From Caballeronia turbans (GTDB taxonomy: Bacteria; Pseudomonadota; Gammaproteobacteria; Burkholderiales; Burkholderiaceae), in contig FCOD02000002.1 in NCBI GenBank assembly GCA_001544655.2, positions 186,001 through 250,000 of the forward strand: DNA of 64,000 nt. The letters are read 5' to 3'. Position 1 is the first letter of the stretch, and the number at the start of each line of letters is the position of its first letter. A program made the translations under genes and the position numbers. The notes under the pieces were generated by a model. That model was not told the origin of the DNA, did no database searches, and worked only from the letters and a program-made list of their open reading frames with translations. Positions 26,237 to 34,503 of this stretch are shown here, one piece after another.

Positions 26237-26309
26237 CAGAATCTCTGCACCAATCATTCGACACCGATGCATGTGCTCCGTCACGGGAACGCGCATAGGG
26301 AGAACTCAT

Positions 26310-27668
26310 ATGTCCGCCATCACCGACAAAGCCAGTCAGCTCGACGAACTGCTGCAAACGGCCGTTCAGGACGACAAGGAAAGCGGCGTATTCCGCTGCC
26401 GCCGCGATATCTTCACGAACGCCGATCTCTATGAACTCGAGATGAAGCACATCTTCGAGAGCAACTGGGTATATCTCGCGCACGAAAGCCAGATCCCCAA
26501 CAACAACGATTACTACACGACGTGGATCGGCCGCCAGCCCGTGGTCGTCACGCGCGACAAGACCGGTGAACTGCACGCGGTCATCAACGCCTGCGCACAC
26601 AAGGGCGCGATGCTGTGCCGTCGCAAGCATGGCAACAAAGGCAGCTTCACGTGCCCGTTCCACGGCTGGACCTTCTCCAACACCGGCAAGCTGCTGAAGG
26701 TGAAGGACGAAAAGACCACCGAGTATCCGATTCAATTCAACACGCACGGCTCGCATGATCTGCGAAAAGTGCCGCGTTTCCAGAGCTATCGCGGTTTCCT
26801 GTTCGGCAGCCTCAATGCGGATTCGATGCCGCTCGAAGACTACCTCGGCGAGACGAAGGTCATCATCGATCAGATCGTCGATCAGGCGCCGAACGGACTC
26901 GAAGTGCTGCGCGGCAACTCCTCGTACATCTACGACGGCAACTGGAAGATGCAGATGGAGAACGGCTGCGACGGCTATCACGTCAGCACCGTGCACTGGA
27001 ACTACGCCGCGACGATGGGCCGCCGCAAGGTCGAAGGCACGAAAGCGGTCGATGCCAACAGCTGGAGCAAGTCGGTCGCGGGCGTGTATGGCTTCGATCA
27101 TGGCCACATCCTCTTGTGGACCCGGACGATGAATCCGGAAGTGCGGCCGGTCTACCAGCATCGCGAGGAGATCAAGGCGCGCGTGGGCGAAGTGCAGGCG
27201 GATTACATCGTCAATCAGACGCGCAATCTGTGCCTCTATCCGAACGTGTTCCTGATGGATCAGTTCAGCACGCAGATTCGCGTGGTGCGGCCGCTCGGTG
27301 TCGACAAGACCGAAGTCAGCATCTTCTGCTTCGCGCCGAAAGGCGAGAGCGCCGAGGACCGCGCGACGCGCGTCCGCCAGTACGAAGACTTCTTCAACGT
27401 GACAGGCATGGGCACGAGCGACGACCTCGAAGAGTTCCGCGCATGTCAGTCGGGTTATGCGGGCATCACGGCCATGTGGAACGACCTTTCGCGTGGTGCG
27501 CCGCTGTGGGTTCACGGTCCGGACGAGAACGCGAAGAACATGGGTATCAAGCCGCTCATTTCGGGCGAACGCAGCGAGGACGAAGGGCTTTTCGTCGTGC
27601 AGCACGAATACTGGGTGAACGTGATGCGTGACGCCCTGAAGAAGGAACAAGGGGAGGCACTGGCATGA
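26310..27668 (+). CDS. benA: Benzoate 1,2-dioxygenase large subunit BenA
   Basis: The 452-residue Rieske oxygenase alpha subunit has cluster ligands Cys95-x-His97 and Cys115-x2-His118 in 'CAHKGAMLC' and 'CPFHGW'. The mononuclear iron site is 'DGYHVSTVH' with His224 and His229. It dihydroxylates benzoate to the cis-diol carboxylate together with BenB, taking electrons from BenC. I chose ATG 26310, 13 codons inside the longest frame, because the sequence from there matches BenA. It overlaps benB by four bases. Confidence 0.96.
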   Translation: MSAITDKASQLDELLQTAVQDDKESGVFRCRRDIFTNADLYELEMKHIFESNWVYLAHESQIPNNNDYYTTWIGRQPVVVTRDKTGELHAVINACAHKGAMLCRRKHGNKGSFTCPFHGWTFSNTGKLLKVKDEKTTEYPIQFNTHGSHDLRKVPRFQSYRGFLFGSLNADSMPLEDYLGETKVIIDQIVDQAPNGLEVLRGNSSYIYDGNWKMQMENGCDGYHVSTVHWNYAATMGRRKVEGTKAVDANSWSKSVAGVYGFDHGHILLWTRTMNPEVRPVYQHREEIKARVGEVQADYIVNQTRNLCLYPNVFLMDQFSTQIRVVRPLGVDKTEVSIFCFAPKGESAEDRATRVRQYEDFFNVTGMGTSDDLEEFRACQSGYAGITAMWNDLSRGAPLWVHGPDENAKNMGIKPLISGERSEDEGLFVVQHEYWVNVMRDALKKEQGEALA

Positions 27669-28153
27669 GCTTCGATTACCAGAAAATCTGCGCGACGCTG
27701 TATCGCGAGGCGCGCCTGCTCGATGACCGTCAGTGGGACGAGTGGCTGGGCTGCTATGCGGAAGACGTCACGTACTGGATGCCCGCATGGGACGACGACG
27801 ATCAGCTCACGGACGATCACGAGAGCCAGATCTCGTTGATGTATTACCCGGATCGCGGCGGACTCGAAGATCGCGTGTTTCGCATCAAGACCGAGCGCAG
27901 CGGCGCATCCATGCCCGAGCCGCGCACGAGCCACAACGTCACCAATGTCGAAGTGCTCGCCGAACGCGAGAACGAGGTCGACGTGCGCTACAACTTCGAC
28001 ACGCTCAATCATCGCTACAAGATCACCGACCATTTCTTCGGCACGATTTTCCTGACGCTGCGAAAGGCCGACGACATTCTGCTGATTGCGCACAAGAAGA
28101 TTGTGCTTAAGAACGACTATATCCGTCAGGTGCTCGACGTCTACCACGTCTGA
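27665..28153 (+). CDS. benB: Benzoate 1,2-dioxygenase small subunit BenB
   Basis: The 162-residue beta subunit has the NTF2-like fold of aromatic dioxygenase small subunits: 'LYREARLLDDRQWDEWLGCYAEDVTYWMPAW' (in part), then 'RTSHNVTNVEVL' and 'YNFDTLNHRYKITDHFFGTIFLTLRK' (in part). It forms the alpha3beta3 oxygenase with BenA. Its start overlaps the benA stop (ATGA), and benC follows after 35 bases. Confidence 0.95.
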   Translation: MSFDYQKICATLYREARLLDDRQWDEWLGCYAEDVTYWMPAWDDDDQLTDDHESQISLMYYPDRGGLEDRVFRIKTERSGASMPEPRTSHNVTNVEVLAERENEVDVRYNFDTLNHRYKITDHFFGTIFLTLRKADDILLIAHKKIVLKNDYIRQVLDVYHV

Positions 28154-28188
28154 TGCCCCCGGTGATGAGACACGAAGTAGGAGGCAAC

Positions 28189-29217
28189 ATGTCCAGCTAC
28201 AACATTGCACTGAATTTCGAAGACGGCGTGACGCGTTTCGTCGAATGCAAGGCGGGCGAGAAGGTGCTCGACGCCGCGTTCCGCGCCAAGATCAACCTGC
28301 CGATGGATTGCTCCGACGGCGTATGCGGCACCTGCAAGTGCCGCGCCGAAAGCGGCAGCTACGATCTCGGCGACGACTACATCGAAGACGCGCTCTCCGA
28401 CGACGAGAAGGAAACCGGTCTCGTGCTCACTTGCCAGATGGTGCCGTCGAGCGATTGCGTGATTGCGGTGCCGGCTTCGTCCACCGCATGCAAGACCGCG
28501 CAAAGCAAGTTCGCCGCGACGGTCACGAAGATAGAGCCGCATAACGATGCCGCCGTCGTGCTCGAACTGGACGTCGATGCCGCCACGCCCGCGCCTGTTT
28601 TTCTGGCGGGCCAGTACGTGAATATCGACGTGCCCGGCAGTGGTCAGCATCGTTCGTATTCGTTCTCGTCCGCGCCGGGGCAGACGAAGATCAGCTTCCT
28701 CATCAAGAAGATACCCGGTGGCGTGATGAGTACGTGGCTCGAATCCGCGCGGGCGGGCAGCACTGTCGAGTTGACGGGACCGCTCGGCAGCTTCTATCTG
28801 CGCGCCGTCGAGCGGCCGCTTCTGTTCCTCGCGGGCGGCACGGGCCTCGCGCCGTTCCTGTCGATGCTCGAAGTGCTCGCGCGCGCCGGCTCGCAGCAGA
28901 AGATTCACCTGATCTACGGCGTGACACGCGACCTCGATCTGGTGCAGGTCGACGCGATCGAGGCGTACACGGCGAAGCTGCCGAACTTCACGTTCAGCAC
29001 CGTCGTCGCCGATGCGGACTCGAATCATCCGCGCAAGGGCTGGGTGACGCAGCATATGCCCGCAGAATCGCTGAATGACGGCGATGTCGATGTATACCTG
29101 TGCGGTCCGCCTCCGATGGTCGATGCAGTGCGCAAGCACTTCGACGACAACGGGGTGAAGCCCAACAGCTTCCACTACGAGAAGTTCACTCCCAACGCCG
29201 CGCCGGTGACCGCATGA
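28189..29217 (+). CDS. benC: Benzoate dioxygenase reductase BenC
   Basis: The 342-residue electron-transfer protein joins an N-terminal plant-type [2Fe-2S] domain (Cys41, Cys46, Cys49, Cys82) to an FAD domain ('RSYSFSS' at 155-161) and an NADH domain ('LAGGTGLAPFLSML' near 214-227, 'CGPPPMVDAV' near 305). It passes electrons from NADH to BenAB. The ATG at 28189 has AGGAGG just upstream. It overlaps benD by four bases. Confidence 0.96.
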   Translation: MSSYNIALNFEDGVTRFVECKAGEKVLDAAFRAKINLPMDCSDGVCGTCKCRAESGSYDLGDDYIEDALSDDEKETGLVLTCQMVPSSDCVIAVPASSTACKTAQSKFAATVTKIEPHNDAAVVLELDVDAATPAPVFLAGQYVNIDVPGSGQHRSYSFSSAPGQTKISFLIKKIPGGVMSTWLESARAGSTVELTGPLGSFYLRAVERPLLFLAGGTGLAPFLSMLEVLARAGSQQKIHLIYGVTRDLDLVQVDAIEAYTAKLPNFTFSTVVADADSNHPRKGWVTQHMPAESLNDGDVDVYLCGPPPMVDAVRKHFDDNGVKPNSFHYEKFTPNAAPVTA

Positions 29218-29990
29218 GCACACAACGATTTGCCGGCAAGGTGATGATCGTCACCGGCGCGGCGCAGGGCATCGGACGCGGCGTGGCGCTGCGTGCGGCC
29301 GCCGAGGGCGCGAAGGTGCTGTTCGTCGATCGCGCGGACTTCGTATCCGAAGTGTCCGCCGAAGCGCCGGGCGCGGAGACGGCAGGCTTCGTCGCGGATC
29401 TCGAGACCTATGAAGGCGCAGCCTCGGCGATGGCTTTCGCGGCGCGCAAATTCGGCGGCATCGATATTCTCGTGAACGGCGTCGGCGGCGCGATCCGCAT
29501 GCGTCCATATGCCGAGTTCGAGCCCGCGCAGATCGACGCCGAAATCCGACGCTCGCTCATGCCTACGCTCTACGCCTGTCACGCGGTGTTGCCGTATCTG
29601 CTCGAGCGTGGTCGCGGAACCATTGTGAACGTGTCTTCGAATGCCACGCGCGGCATTCGACGCGTGCCCTATTCGGCCGCGAAGGGGGGTGTCAACGCGA
29701 TGACGCAGGCATTGGCGATGGAATACGGCGAGCGCAATATTCGCGTGGTCGCGGCCGCGCCGGGCGGCACCGAAGCGCCTGTGCGACGCGTCCCGCGCAA
29801 CGCGAGCGGCGATAGCGAGCAGGAAAAAATCTGGATGGGCGAAGCGGTGAAGCAGGTCACCGAATCGACCTTCTTCAAGCGCTACGGCACGCTCGAAGAA
29901 CAGGTCGCACCGATTCTCTTCCTCGCTTCGGACGAAGCGAGTTATATCACCGGCGCGGTATTGCCGGTCGCCGGCGGCGATAACGGTTGA
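29214..29990 (+). CDS. benD: Benzoate cis-diol dehydrogenase BenD
   Basis: This 258-residue short-chain dehydrogenase oxidises and decarboxylates the benzoate diol to catechol with NAD+. The cofactor motif TGAAQGIG is at 14-21, the catalytic Ser near 141-142, and Tyr153 with Lys157 in 'YSAAKGG'. Typical BenD sequence includes 'VNGVGGAIRMRPYAEF' and 'RFGTxEEQ-like' 'RYGTLEEQVAPILFLAS'. The start overlaps the benC stop. It feeds catechol to CatA, encoded at the head of the same operon. Confidence 0.95.
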   Translation: MSTQRFAGKVMIVTGAAQGIGRGVALRAAAEGAKVLFVDRADFVSEVSAEAPGAETAGFVADLETYEGAASAMAFAARKFGGIDILVNGVGGAIRMRPYAEFEPAQIDAEIRRSLMPTLYACHAVLPYLLERGRGTIVNVSSNATRGIRRVPYSAAKGGVNAMTQALAMEYGERNIRVVAAAPGGTEAPVRRVPRNASGDSEQEKIWMGEAVKQVTESTFFKRYGTLEEQVAPILFLASDEASYITGAVLPVAGGDNG

Positions 29991-30010
29991 GTCTGCAGGA
30001 GACACATGCC

Positions 30011-30406
30011 ATGAGTGAACACAAAGCTATCGTTCCGGCGGGAATGGAAGCGGTCTATGAAAAGATTCGCTACGCGCCCGCGATCAAGGCCGGCAACACG
30101 ATTTACGTGTCCGGGCAGATCGGTCGTGATGCGGCCATGCAATTGGTCGAAGGCCGCGAGGCGCAGATCGTGCAGGCATTCGAGAATCTGAAGCGGGTGC
30201 TGGAAGCGGCGGGGGCGTCATTGAGCGATGTCGTCGACGTGACCACCTTCCACACGGACATGCGCGATCTGCCTTTGTTCATGCAGGTGCGCGACCGCTA
30301 TCTGAACACGCATCCGCTGCCTGCGTGGACCGCCATCGGCGCGCACATGCTGGGCGGCGCGGCGGGTTATGTCGTCGAAATCAAGGCAGTCGCGGTATTG
30401 CCTTAG
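30011..30406 (+). CDS. RidA/YjgF-family protein inside the ben operon
   Basis: The 131-residue protein has the Rid fold signature: 'YAPAIKAGNTIYVSGQIGRD', 'QAFENLKRVLEAAGASLSDVVDVTTFHTD' (in part) and 'PAWTAIGAHMLGG'. RidA proper deaminates reactive enamines and has a conserved Arg near residue 105 in a 'xRxxV' motif; that position reads 'PAWTAIG', so this looks like another Rid subgroup with an uncertain reaction. It starts 20 bases after benD, with CAGGAG upstream, and lies before benK. It may remove a reactive enol or imine intermediate of the pathway; this is inference. Confidence 0.82.
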   Translation: MSEHKAIVPAGMEAVYEKIRYAPAIKAGNTIYVSGQIGRDAAMQLVEGREAQIVQAFENLKRVLEAAGASLSDVVDVTTFHTDMRDLPLFMQVRDRYLNTHPLPAWTAIGAHMLGGAAGYVVEIKAVAVLP

Positions 30407-30638
30407 TCAGGAAACTGAACGCCGCGCAATTCCCGGCCGCATAGCGGGAAACCAGACCGGGAACGGACGCTGGTATCAGATAAGAACGTCAACGCGGGTA
30501 TTCATCGGTGAGCCCCGGCTTTTTGCTGCGCTTTCAGTGCGGCAAGGGAAGCGCGCGTGCGCGTGCATCGAGCCGTCGAATCAATCCAGAAAGAAAATCG
30601 CGGAAATCAAAGCAAGTCCTACATTAATGGAGACAACC

Positions 30639-31985
30639 ATGCGTCCTATCGACGTTCAGAAGTTATGCGACGATGCCCGGTTCACGAAATTTCATTTGCT
30701 ACTGCTTTTCTGGTGCGCGCTCATCATCATTTTCGATGGATACGATCTCGCGGTCGTCGGCATTGCGCTTCCATCGATCATGAGCGACATGGGCATTCAG
30801 CCGACGAGCGCCGGATTCATGGTGAGCTCCGCCTTGCTCGGCATGATGCTCGGCGCGGTGTTCCTCGGAACGATCGCCGACCGGATCGGCCGGGTGCCCG
30901 CAATCGTCATTTGTCTCGTGCTGTTCAGCGTCTTCACGGCCGCCGCGGGACTGACCCGGGACCCCGTGATCTTCGGTGTTGCGCGCTTCCTTGCGGGACT
31001 CGGCATCGGCGGTGTCATGCCGAACGTCGTGGCGCAGATGACGGAGTATTCTCCGCGCAAGATCCGCAGCACCATGGTGACGTTGATGTTCAGCGGATAC
31101 TCCGTCGGCGGCATGCTTGCGGCGCTCGTCGGCAAGGGCATGATCGAGCGCTACGGCTGGCAGTCGGTGTTCATTGCCGCAGGCGTGCCCGCGCTTCTTG
31201 CTCCGGTGATTCTCAAGTACATGCCCGAATCGCTCGCGTTCCTGGTGCGAAACAATCGCGCGGAAAGCCTGAAGAGCATTCTTGCGCGCGTCAATCCCGC
31301 CTACGTGCCGCAGCAAGACGACACCTTTTCGCTTTCCGACCGCGAAGCCGCGCCCGGTTCGACGATCGCAAGGCTCTTTGCCGAGGGCCGCGGACTGAGC
31401 ACGGTCATGTTGTGGATCGCGTTTTTCATGTGCCTGTTCATGGTCTACGCGCTGAGTTCGTGGCTGACGAAACTCATGGCGGGCGCCGGACACAGCCTCG
31501 GCTCGGCCCTCACGTTCGTTCTCGTCCTGAACTTCGGTGCGATGATCGGGGCGATTGGCGGCGGATGGCTCGCTGACCGCTTCAACATCAAGCACGTCCT
31601 CATCGCGATGTACGCGCTCGCGGCCATCTCCATCAGCTTGCTGGGCGTGAAGGTTCCGACAGGCGTGCTGTTTGTCCTGGTCGGGCTGGCGGGCGCTTCG
31701 ACCATCGGCACGCAGATCGTCACCTATGCGTTTGCCGGACAGTTCTATCCGATGGCCATTCGATCGACAGGCATCGGCTGGGCGTCGGGCATCGGACGCA
31801 GCGGCGCGATTCTCGCGCCCATTGTGATCGGCTTTCTCGTCAGCAGGGCGCTGCCGCTCCAGCAGAACTTCGTCGCCATTGCCATTCCCGGCGTCATCGC
31901 GATGCTGGCGGTCTGCCTGATCGATTCACGTCGTTCCAGGCGCGACGCTGGCCCGGCCGTCGCGCCACAGGCCGATCCGGTTTGA
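30639..31985 (+). CDS. benK: Aromatic acid:H+ symporter, BenK-type MFS
   Basis: The 448-residue transporter of the AAHS family has 12 helices. 'FWCALIIIFDGYDLAVVGIALPSI' (in part) holds the DGYD motif of TM1 required for aromatic acid transport, and 'LGTIADRIGRVPAIV' is the loop 2-3 motif. Later segments include 'GIGRSGAILAPIVIGFLV'. It probably imports benzoate. The ATG at 30639 has GGAG 6 bases upstream. The 232-base gap from the Rid gene contains a short stem (TTCCCG/CGGGAA, 30430-30450) but no clear CatR box. Confidence 0.85.
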   Translation: MRPIDVQKLCDDARFTKFHLLLLFWCALIIIFDGYDLAVVGIALPSIMSDMGIQPTSAGFMVSSALLGMMLGAVFLGTIADRIGRVPAIVICLVLFSVFTAAAGLTRDPVIFGVARFLAGLGIGGVMPNVVAQMTEYSPRKIRSTMVTLMFSGYSVGGMLAALVGKGMIERYGWQSVFIAAGVPALLAPVILKYMPESLAFLVRNNRAESLKSILARVNPAYVPQQDDTFSLSDREAAPGSTIARLFAEGRGLSTVMLWIAFFMCLFMVYALSSWLTKLMAGAGHSLGSALTFVLVLNFGAMIGAIGGGWLADRFNIKHVLIAMYALAAISISLLGVKVPTGVLFVLVGLAGASTIGTQIVTYAFAGQFYPMAIRSTGIGWASGIGRSGAILAPIVIGFLVSRALPLQQNFVAIAIPGVIAMLAVCLIDSRRSRRDAGPAVAPQADPV

Positions 31986-32011
31986 CGCACTCGCCCGAGC
32001 ACGCCCCGCAC

Positions 32012-32206
32012 TCATTCCTTTCGGGATGTCGGCTGCCGGGGCTTCTGTGGCTCGGAAGGCGCGCCGCGTTGCGTCGGCGCTCGCGTGCACGCGTCCGGCG
32101 GCGTGACATAGGGCAAGTCGTCGCAGCAGCATGCGTAGACCGGAAAGCCATACGCGTTGGTGCGGATGATGGTCGTCGGCCCGTGCAGCGGGCACACCGC
32201 TTTCAT
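32012..32206 (-). CDS. Small Cys-rich protein, 64 residues
   Basis: From ATG 32206 with GGAGG 5 bases upstream, the product starts 'MKAVCPLHGPTTIIRTNAYG' and continues 'FPVYACCCDDLPYVTPP', then a polar Pro/Arg/Lys-rich tail. The CxxH plus CCC pattern could be a small zinc site. It is not a family I can name. It is convergent with benK (27 bases between stops) and divergent from the alcohol dehydrogenase gene, with its promoter facing the FNR-like box at 32284. Confidence 0.6.
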   Translation of the reverse strand: MKAVCPLHGPTTIIRTNAYGFPVYACCCDDLPYVTPPDACTRAPTQRGAPSEPQKPRQPTSRKE

Positions 32207-32283
32207 GGCGCCTCCTGAAATTCGATAGTCGACGCGTCTATCGTACACGGCGCGCGCGGTCATCGGCGCCAATGCGCTGCCGA

Positions 32284-32297
32284 TTGACCCAAGTCAA
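32284..32297. promoter_or_regulatory. FNR/Anr-like box before the alcohol dehydrogenase gene
   Basis: TTGACCCAAGTCAA is a perfect palindrome of the form TTGAC-N4-GTCAA, a common variant of the FNR/Anr site TTGAT-N4-ATCAA. A GATAAA sequence at 32318-32323 would serve as the -10 and places the box near position -41.5, the class II activator position. Confidence 0.6.
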
Positions 32298-32368
32298 ATT
32301 CCCGCTGCGGGCACCGCGATAAAGTCGGAAACGTTCATCCACTTCGCGCCATGCCAGGGAGCTCGCAG

Positions 32369-33409
32369 ATGAAGGCACTCGTCTATCACGGTCCCGGAAA
32401 CAAATCCCTCGACGAGCGGCCCCAGCCGACGCTTGCCGCGGCCACCGATGCGATCGTCCGCGTGACGCGCACGACCATCTGCGGCACCGATCTGCACATC
32501 CTCAAGGGCGACGTGCCCACCTGCGAGCCCGGGCGCGTGCTCGGGCACGAAGGCGTGGGCATCGTCGAGGAGGTGGGCGCGGCGGTATCGGCATTCAAGC
32601 CGGGCGATCACGTGCTGATCTCGTGCATTTCTTCGTGCGGCAAATGCGAAGCGTGCCGGCGCGGCATGTATTCGCATTGCGCGACAGGCGGCTGGATCCT
32701 CGGTAACAAGATCGACGGCACGCAGGCGGAATTCGTGCGCATCCCGCATGCCGATACGAGTCTCTATCCGATTCCGGCGGGCGTCGAGGAAGACGCGCTC
32801 GTCATGTTGTCGGACATTCTTCCGACGGGCTTCGAATGCGGCGTGCTCAACGGCCGCGTGCAGCCGGGCAGCACGGTCGCGATCGTCGGCGCGGGACCGA
32901 TCGGTCTGGCCGCCTTGCTCACGGCGCAGTTTTACGCGCCTGCGCAGATCATCATGATCGACCGCGACGCGCATCGGCTCGAAGTCTCGCGCACGTTCGG
33001 TGCGAGCGCGTGCATCGACATCACGGGCATGGAGCCGGTCGCCGAAATCATGCGTCTGACCGATGGCGCGGGCGTCGACTGCGCGGTGGAGGCGGTCGGC
33101 GTTCCGGCGACCTTCGAGCTATGCCAGCAGATCGTCGCGGCGGGCGGGACGATCGCGAACGTGGGCGTGCACGGCGTGAAAGCCGATATCCATCTCGAAT
33201 CGCTCTGGGATCGCAACATCACGATCACGACGCGCCTTGTCGATACGGTCAGCACGCCGATGCTGCTCAAGACCGTGCGTGCGGGACGGCTTCAGCCGAA
33301 GCAACTCATCACGCACCGCTTCACGCTCGAGCGCGCGCTCGATGCTTACGATACCTTCAGCCGCGCGGCGCAAACCCAGGCGCTGAAGGTCATCATCGAA
33401 GTGGCGTGA
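32369..33409 (+). CDS. Zinc-dependent alcohol dehydrogenase (MDR family)
   Basis: The 346-residue enzyme has catalytic zinc ligands Cys in 'TTICGTDLH' (near residue 38) and His-Glu in 'GHEGVGIVEEVG' (near 60). The four-Cys structural zinc loop is 'CGKCEACRRGMYSHC' near 90. The Rossmann motif is 'VGAGPIGLAALL' near 175, followed by 'MIDRDAHRLE', where the Asp indicates NAD+. It oxidises or reduces a small alcohol or aldehyde. The ATG at 32369 is preceded by AGGGAG. The FNR-like box upstream points to induction at low oxygen. Confidence 0.88.
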   Translation: MKALVYHGPGNKSLDERPQPTLAAATDAIVRVTRTTICGTDLHILKGDVPTCEPGRVLGHEGVGIVEEVGAAVSAFKPGDHVLISCISSCGKCEACRRGMYSHCATGGWILGNKIDGTQAEFVRIPHADTSLYPIPAGVEEDALVMLSDILPTGFECGVLNGRVQPGSTVAIVGAGPIGLAALLTAQFYAPAQIIMIDRDAHRLEVSRTFGASACIDITGMEPVAEIMRLTDGAGVDCAVEAVGVPATFELCQQIVAAGGTIANVGVHGVKADIHLESLWDRNITITTRLVDTVSTPMLLKTVRAGRLQPKQLITHRFTLERALDAYDTFSRAAQTQALKVIIEVA

Positions 33410-33411
33410 CC

Positions 33412-33510
33412 ATGGAAAGCGTGAGCGTGCCGACAGTGCTCATCGGTGTCTTCGTGGAGCGCATCGAACGCAAGCTCGGGCGCGTCGACAATCTGAAGGG
33501 GGCGGCGTGA
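33412..33510 (+). CDS. Possible 32-residue ORF between adh and usp
   Basis: An ATG two bases after the dehydrogenase stop opens a frame reading 'MESVSVPTVLIGVFVERIE' and then a basic stretch, ending at 33510. Its stop overlaps a GTG (33507) that could start the universal stress protein gene. No strong ribosome-binding site precedes it, so reinitiation after the dehydrogenase would be needed. It may be a real short peptide or only spacer. Confidence 0.25.
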   Translation: MESVSVPTVLIGVFVERIERKLGRVDNLKGAA

Positions 33511-33533
33511 GCGGAAGCAAAGGCCGGGTGACC

Positions 33534-33980
33534 ATGTACCGCAAGATCATGGTGGCGCTCGATGGCAGTGCGTGTTCGCAACGCGCGCTCGACGAGGCGA
33601 TTCGCATCGGCGCGCGCGCGAGGGTGCGGGTCGTGCACGTCATCGACGTGGCCGCGCTTTCGTCGTATCCGGCGCAGTACCGTGTGAGCGTTCGTGAGCA
33701 AGGCGCGCACGCGCTGGAGATCGCGTATGCGCGTGCGCTCGATGCGGGCATCGAATGCGAAACCGAACTTGCCGAAACACGCGATGTGACCGACACGATC
33801 GCGAAATGCCTGCAGCGCCGCGCGGTGCAGATGCTCGCGGACGTCGTCGTCATGGGCACGCACGGCCGCACCGGATTGCGCAGGCTTGCGCTCGGCAGTG
33901 TCGCCGAAGCGTTCGTCAGGCGCTCGACGTGTGCCGTGCTGCTCACGCGCGAGACGAGCGGTGCGTCGGGACATGCGTGA
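33534..33980 (+). CDS. Universal stress protein, UspA family
   Basis: The product of 148 residues begins 'MYRKIMVALDGSACSQRALD', the standard Usp opening. Near the C-terminus, 'GTHGRTGLRRLALGSVAEAF' fits the ATP-binding pattern G-x2-G-x9-G-S. So it is an ATP-binding Usp. The ATG at 33534 matches the family start; a GTG at 33507 is possible and would add nine residues. Usp genes are often part of the FNR/Anr low-oxygen regulon, which matches the boxes on both sides. Confidence 0.88.
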   Translation: MYRKIMVALDGSACSQRALDEAIRIGARARVRVVHVIDVAALSSYPAQYRVSVREQGAHALEIAYARALDAGIECETELAETRDVTDTIAKCLQRRAVQMLADVVVMGTHGRTGLRRLALGSVAEAFVRRSTCAVLLTRETSGASGHA

Positions 33981-34054
33981 GGATCGCATGCTCTGACCGG
34001 AGAAGCGGCCGGCTCACGATCAAAACTCGTCTAACGCCGGTCCACGCGGCCGTA

Positions 34055-34068
34055 TTGATCCAGATCAA
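34055..34068. promoter_or_regulatory. Consensus FNR/Anr box before the DUF1488 gene
   Basis: TTGATCCAGATCAA is an exact TTGAT-N4-ATCAA site, and the symmetry extends to 18 bases (TATTGATCCAGATCAATA). It lies 87 bases before the ATG of the DUF1488 gene. Confidence 0.75.
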
Positions 34069-34154
34069 TACGCACCACGAATCCGTGGCAGAGACTGAGG
34101 GGATATGTCCTGAACGTCGAACCACCCCGCATCGATGCACCACGAGGTATCGGC

Positions 34155-34460
34155 ATGAACATTACGTTTGCAAGCCAGCCGCCCGTCTATCAGGGCGATG
34201 TCCCTTCACTCACCTTCGCCGCGTTCGCCGACGGCGAGCGCATCGCGTGCACCATTTCCGCCGAGGCGCTGGAGGATCACTTCGGCGCGGCCTCCTGGCG
34301 GGAGGAAGATTTGCAGCAGGCTTTCGAAAGCCATCGCTCGTCGATCGAAGGCGCTGCCGAACACCTGCTGAACCGCGTCGGCGGCACATCGGTCATGCTG
34401 CGCAGCGGATTTTTCCGGTTTCGCCGGGCGCGCGCTCAGACGTCGTCGAGCCGGGCCTGA
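34155..34460 (+). CDS. DUF1488 family protein
   Basis: The 101-residue soluble protein matches DUF1488: 'LTFAAFADGERIACTISAEALEDHFGA' (in part) followed by 'FESHRSSIEGAAEHLL' and 'SVMLRSGFFRF'. The function is unknown. It has a GAGG ribosome-binding site and a consensus FNR/Anr box upstream, and follows a universal stress protein gene, so it is probably made at low oxygen. It is convergent with the histidine kinase gene. Confidence 0.82.
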   Translation: MNITFASQPPVYQGDVPSLTFAAFADGERIACTISAEALEDHFGAASWREEDLQQAFESHRSSIEGAAEHLLNRVGGTSVMLRSGFFRFRRARAQTSSSRA

Positions 34461-34503
34461 CCGGGAAACCGCACGCACGCGCGATCCGCCGCGTTCGACT
34501 GAC

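Noticed and set aside
30430-30450. TTCCCG/CGGGAA stem between the Rid gene and benK as a terminator
   Set aside because: The stem is only six pairs with a nine-base loop and no T-run, too weak to list as a terminator.
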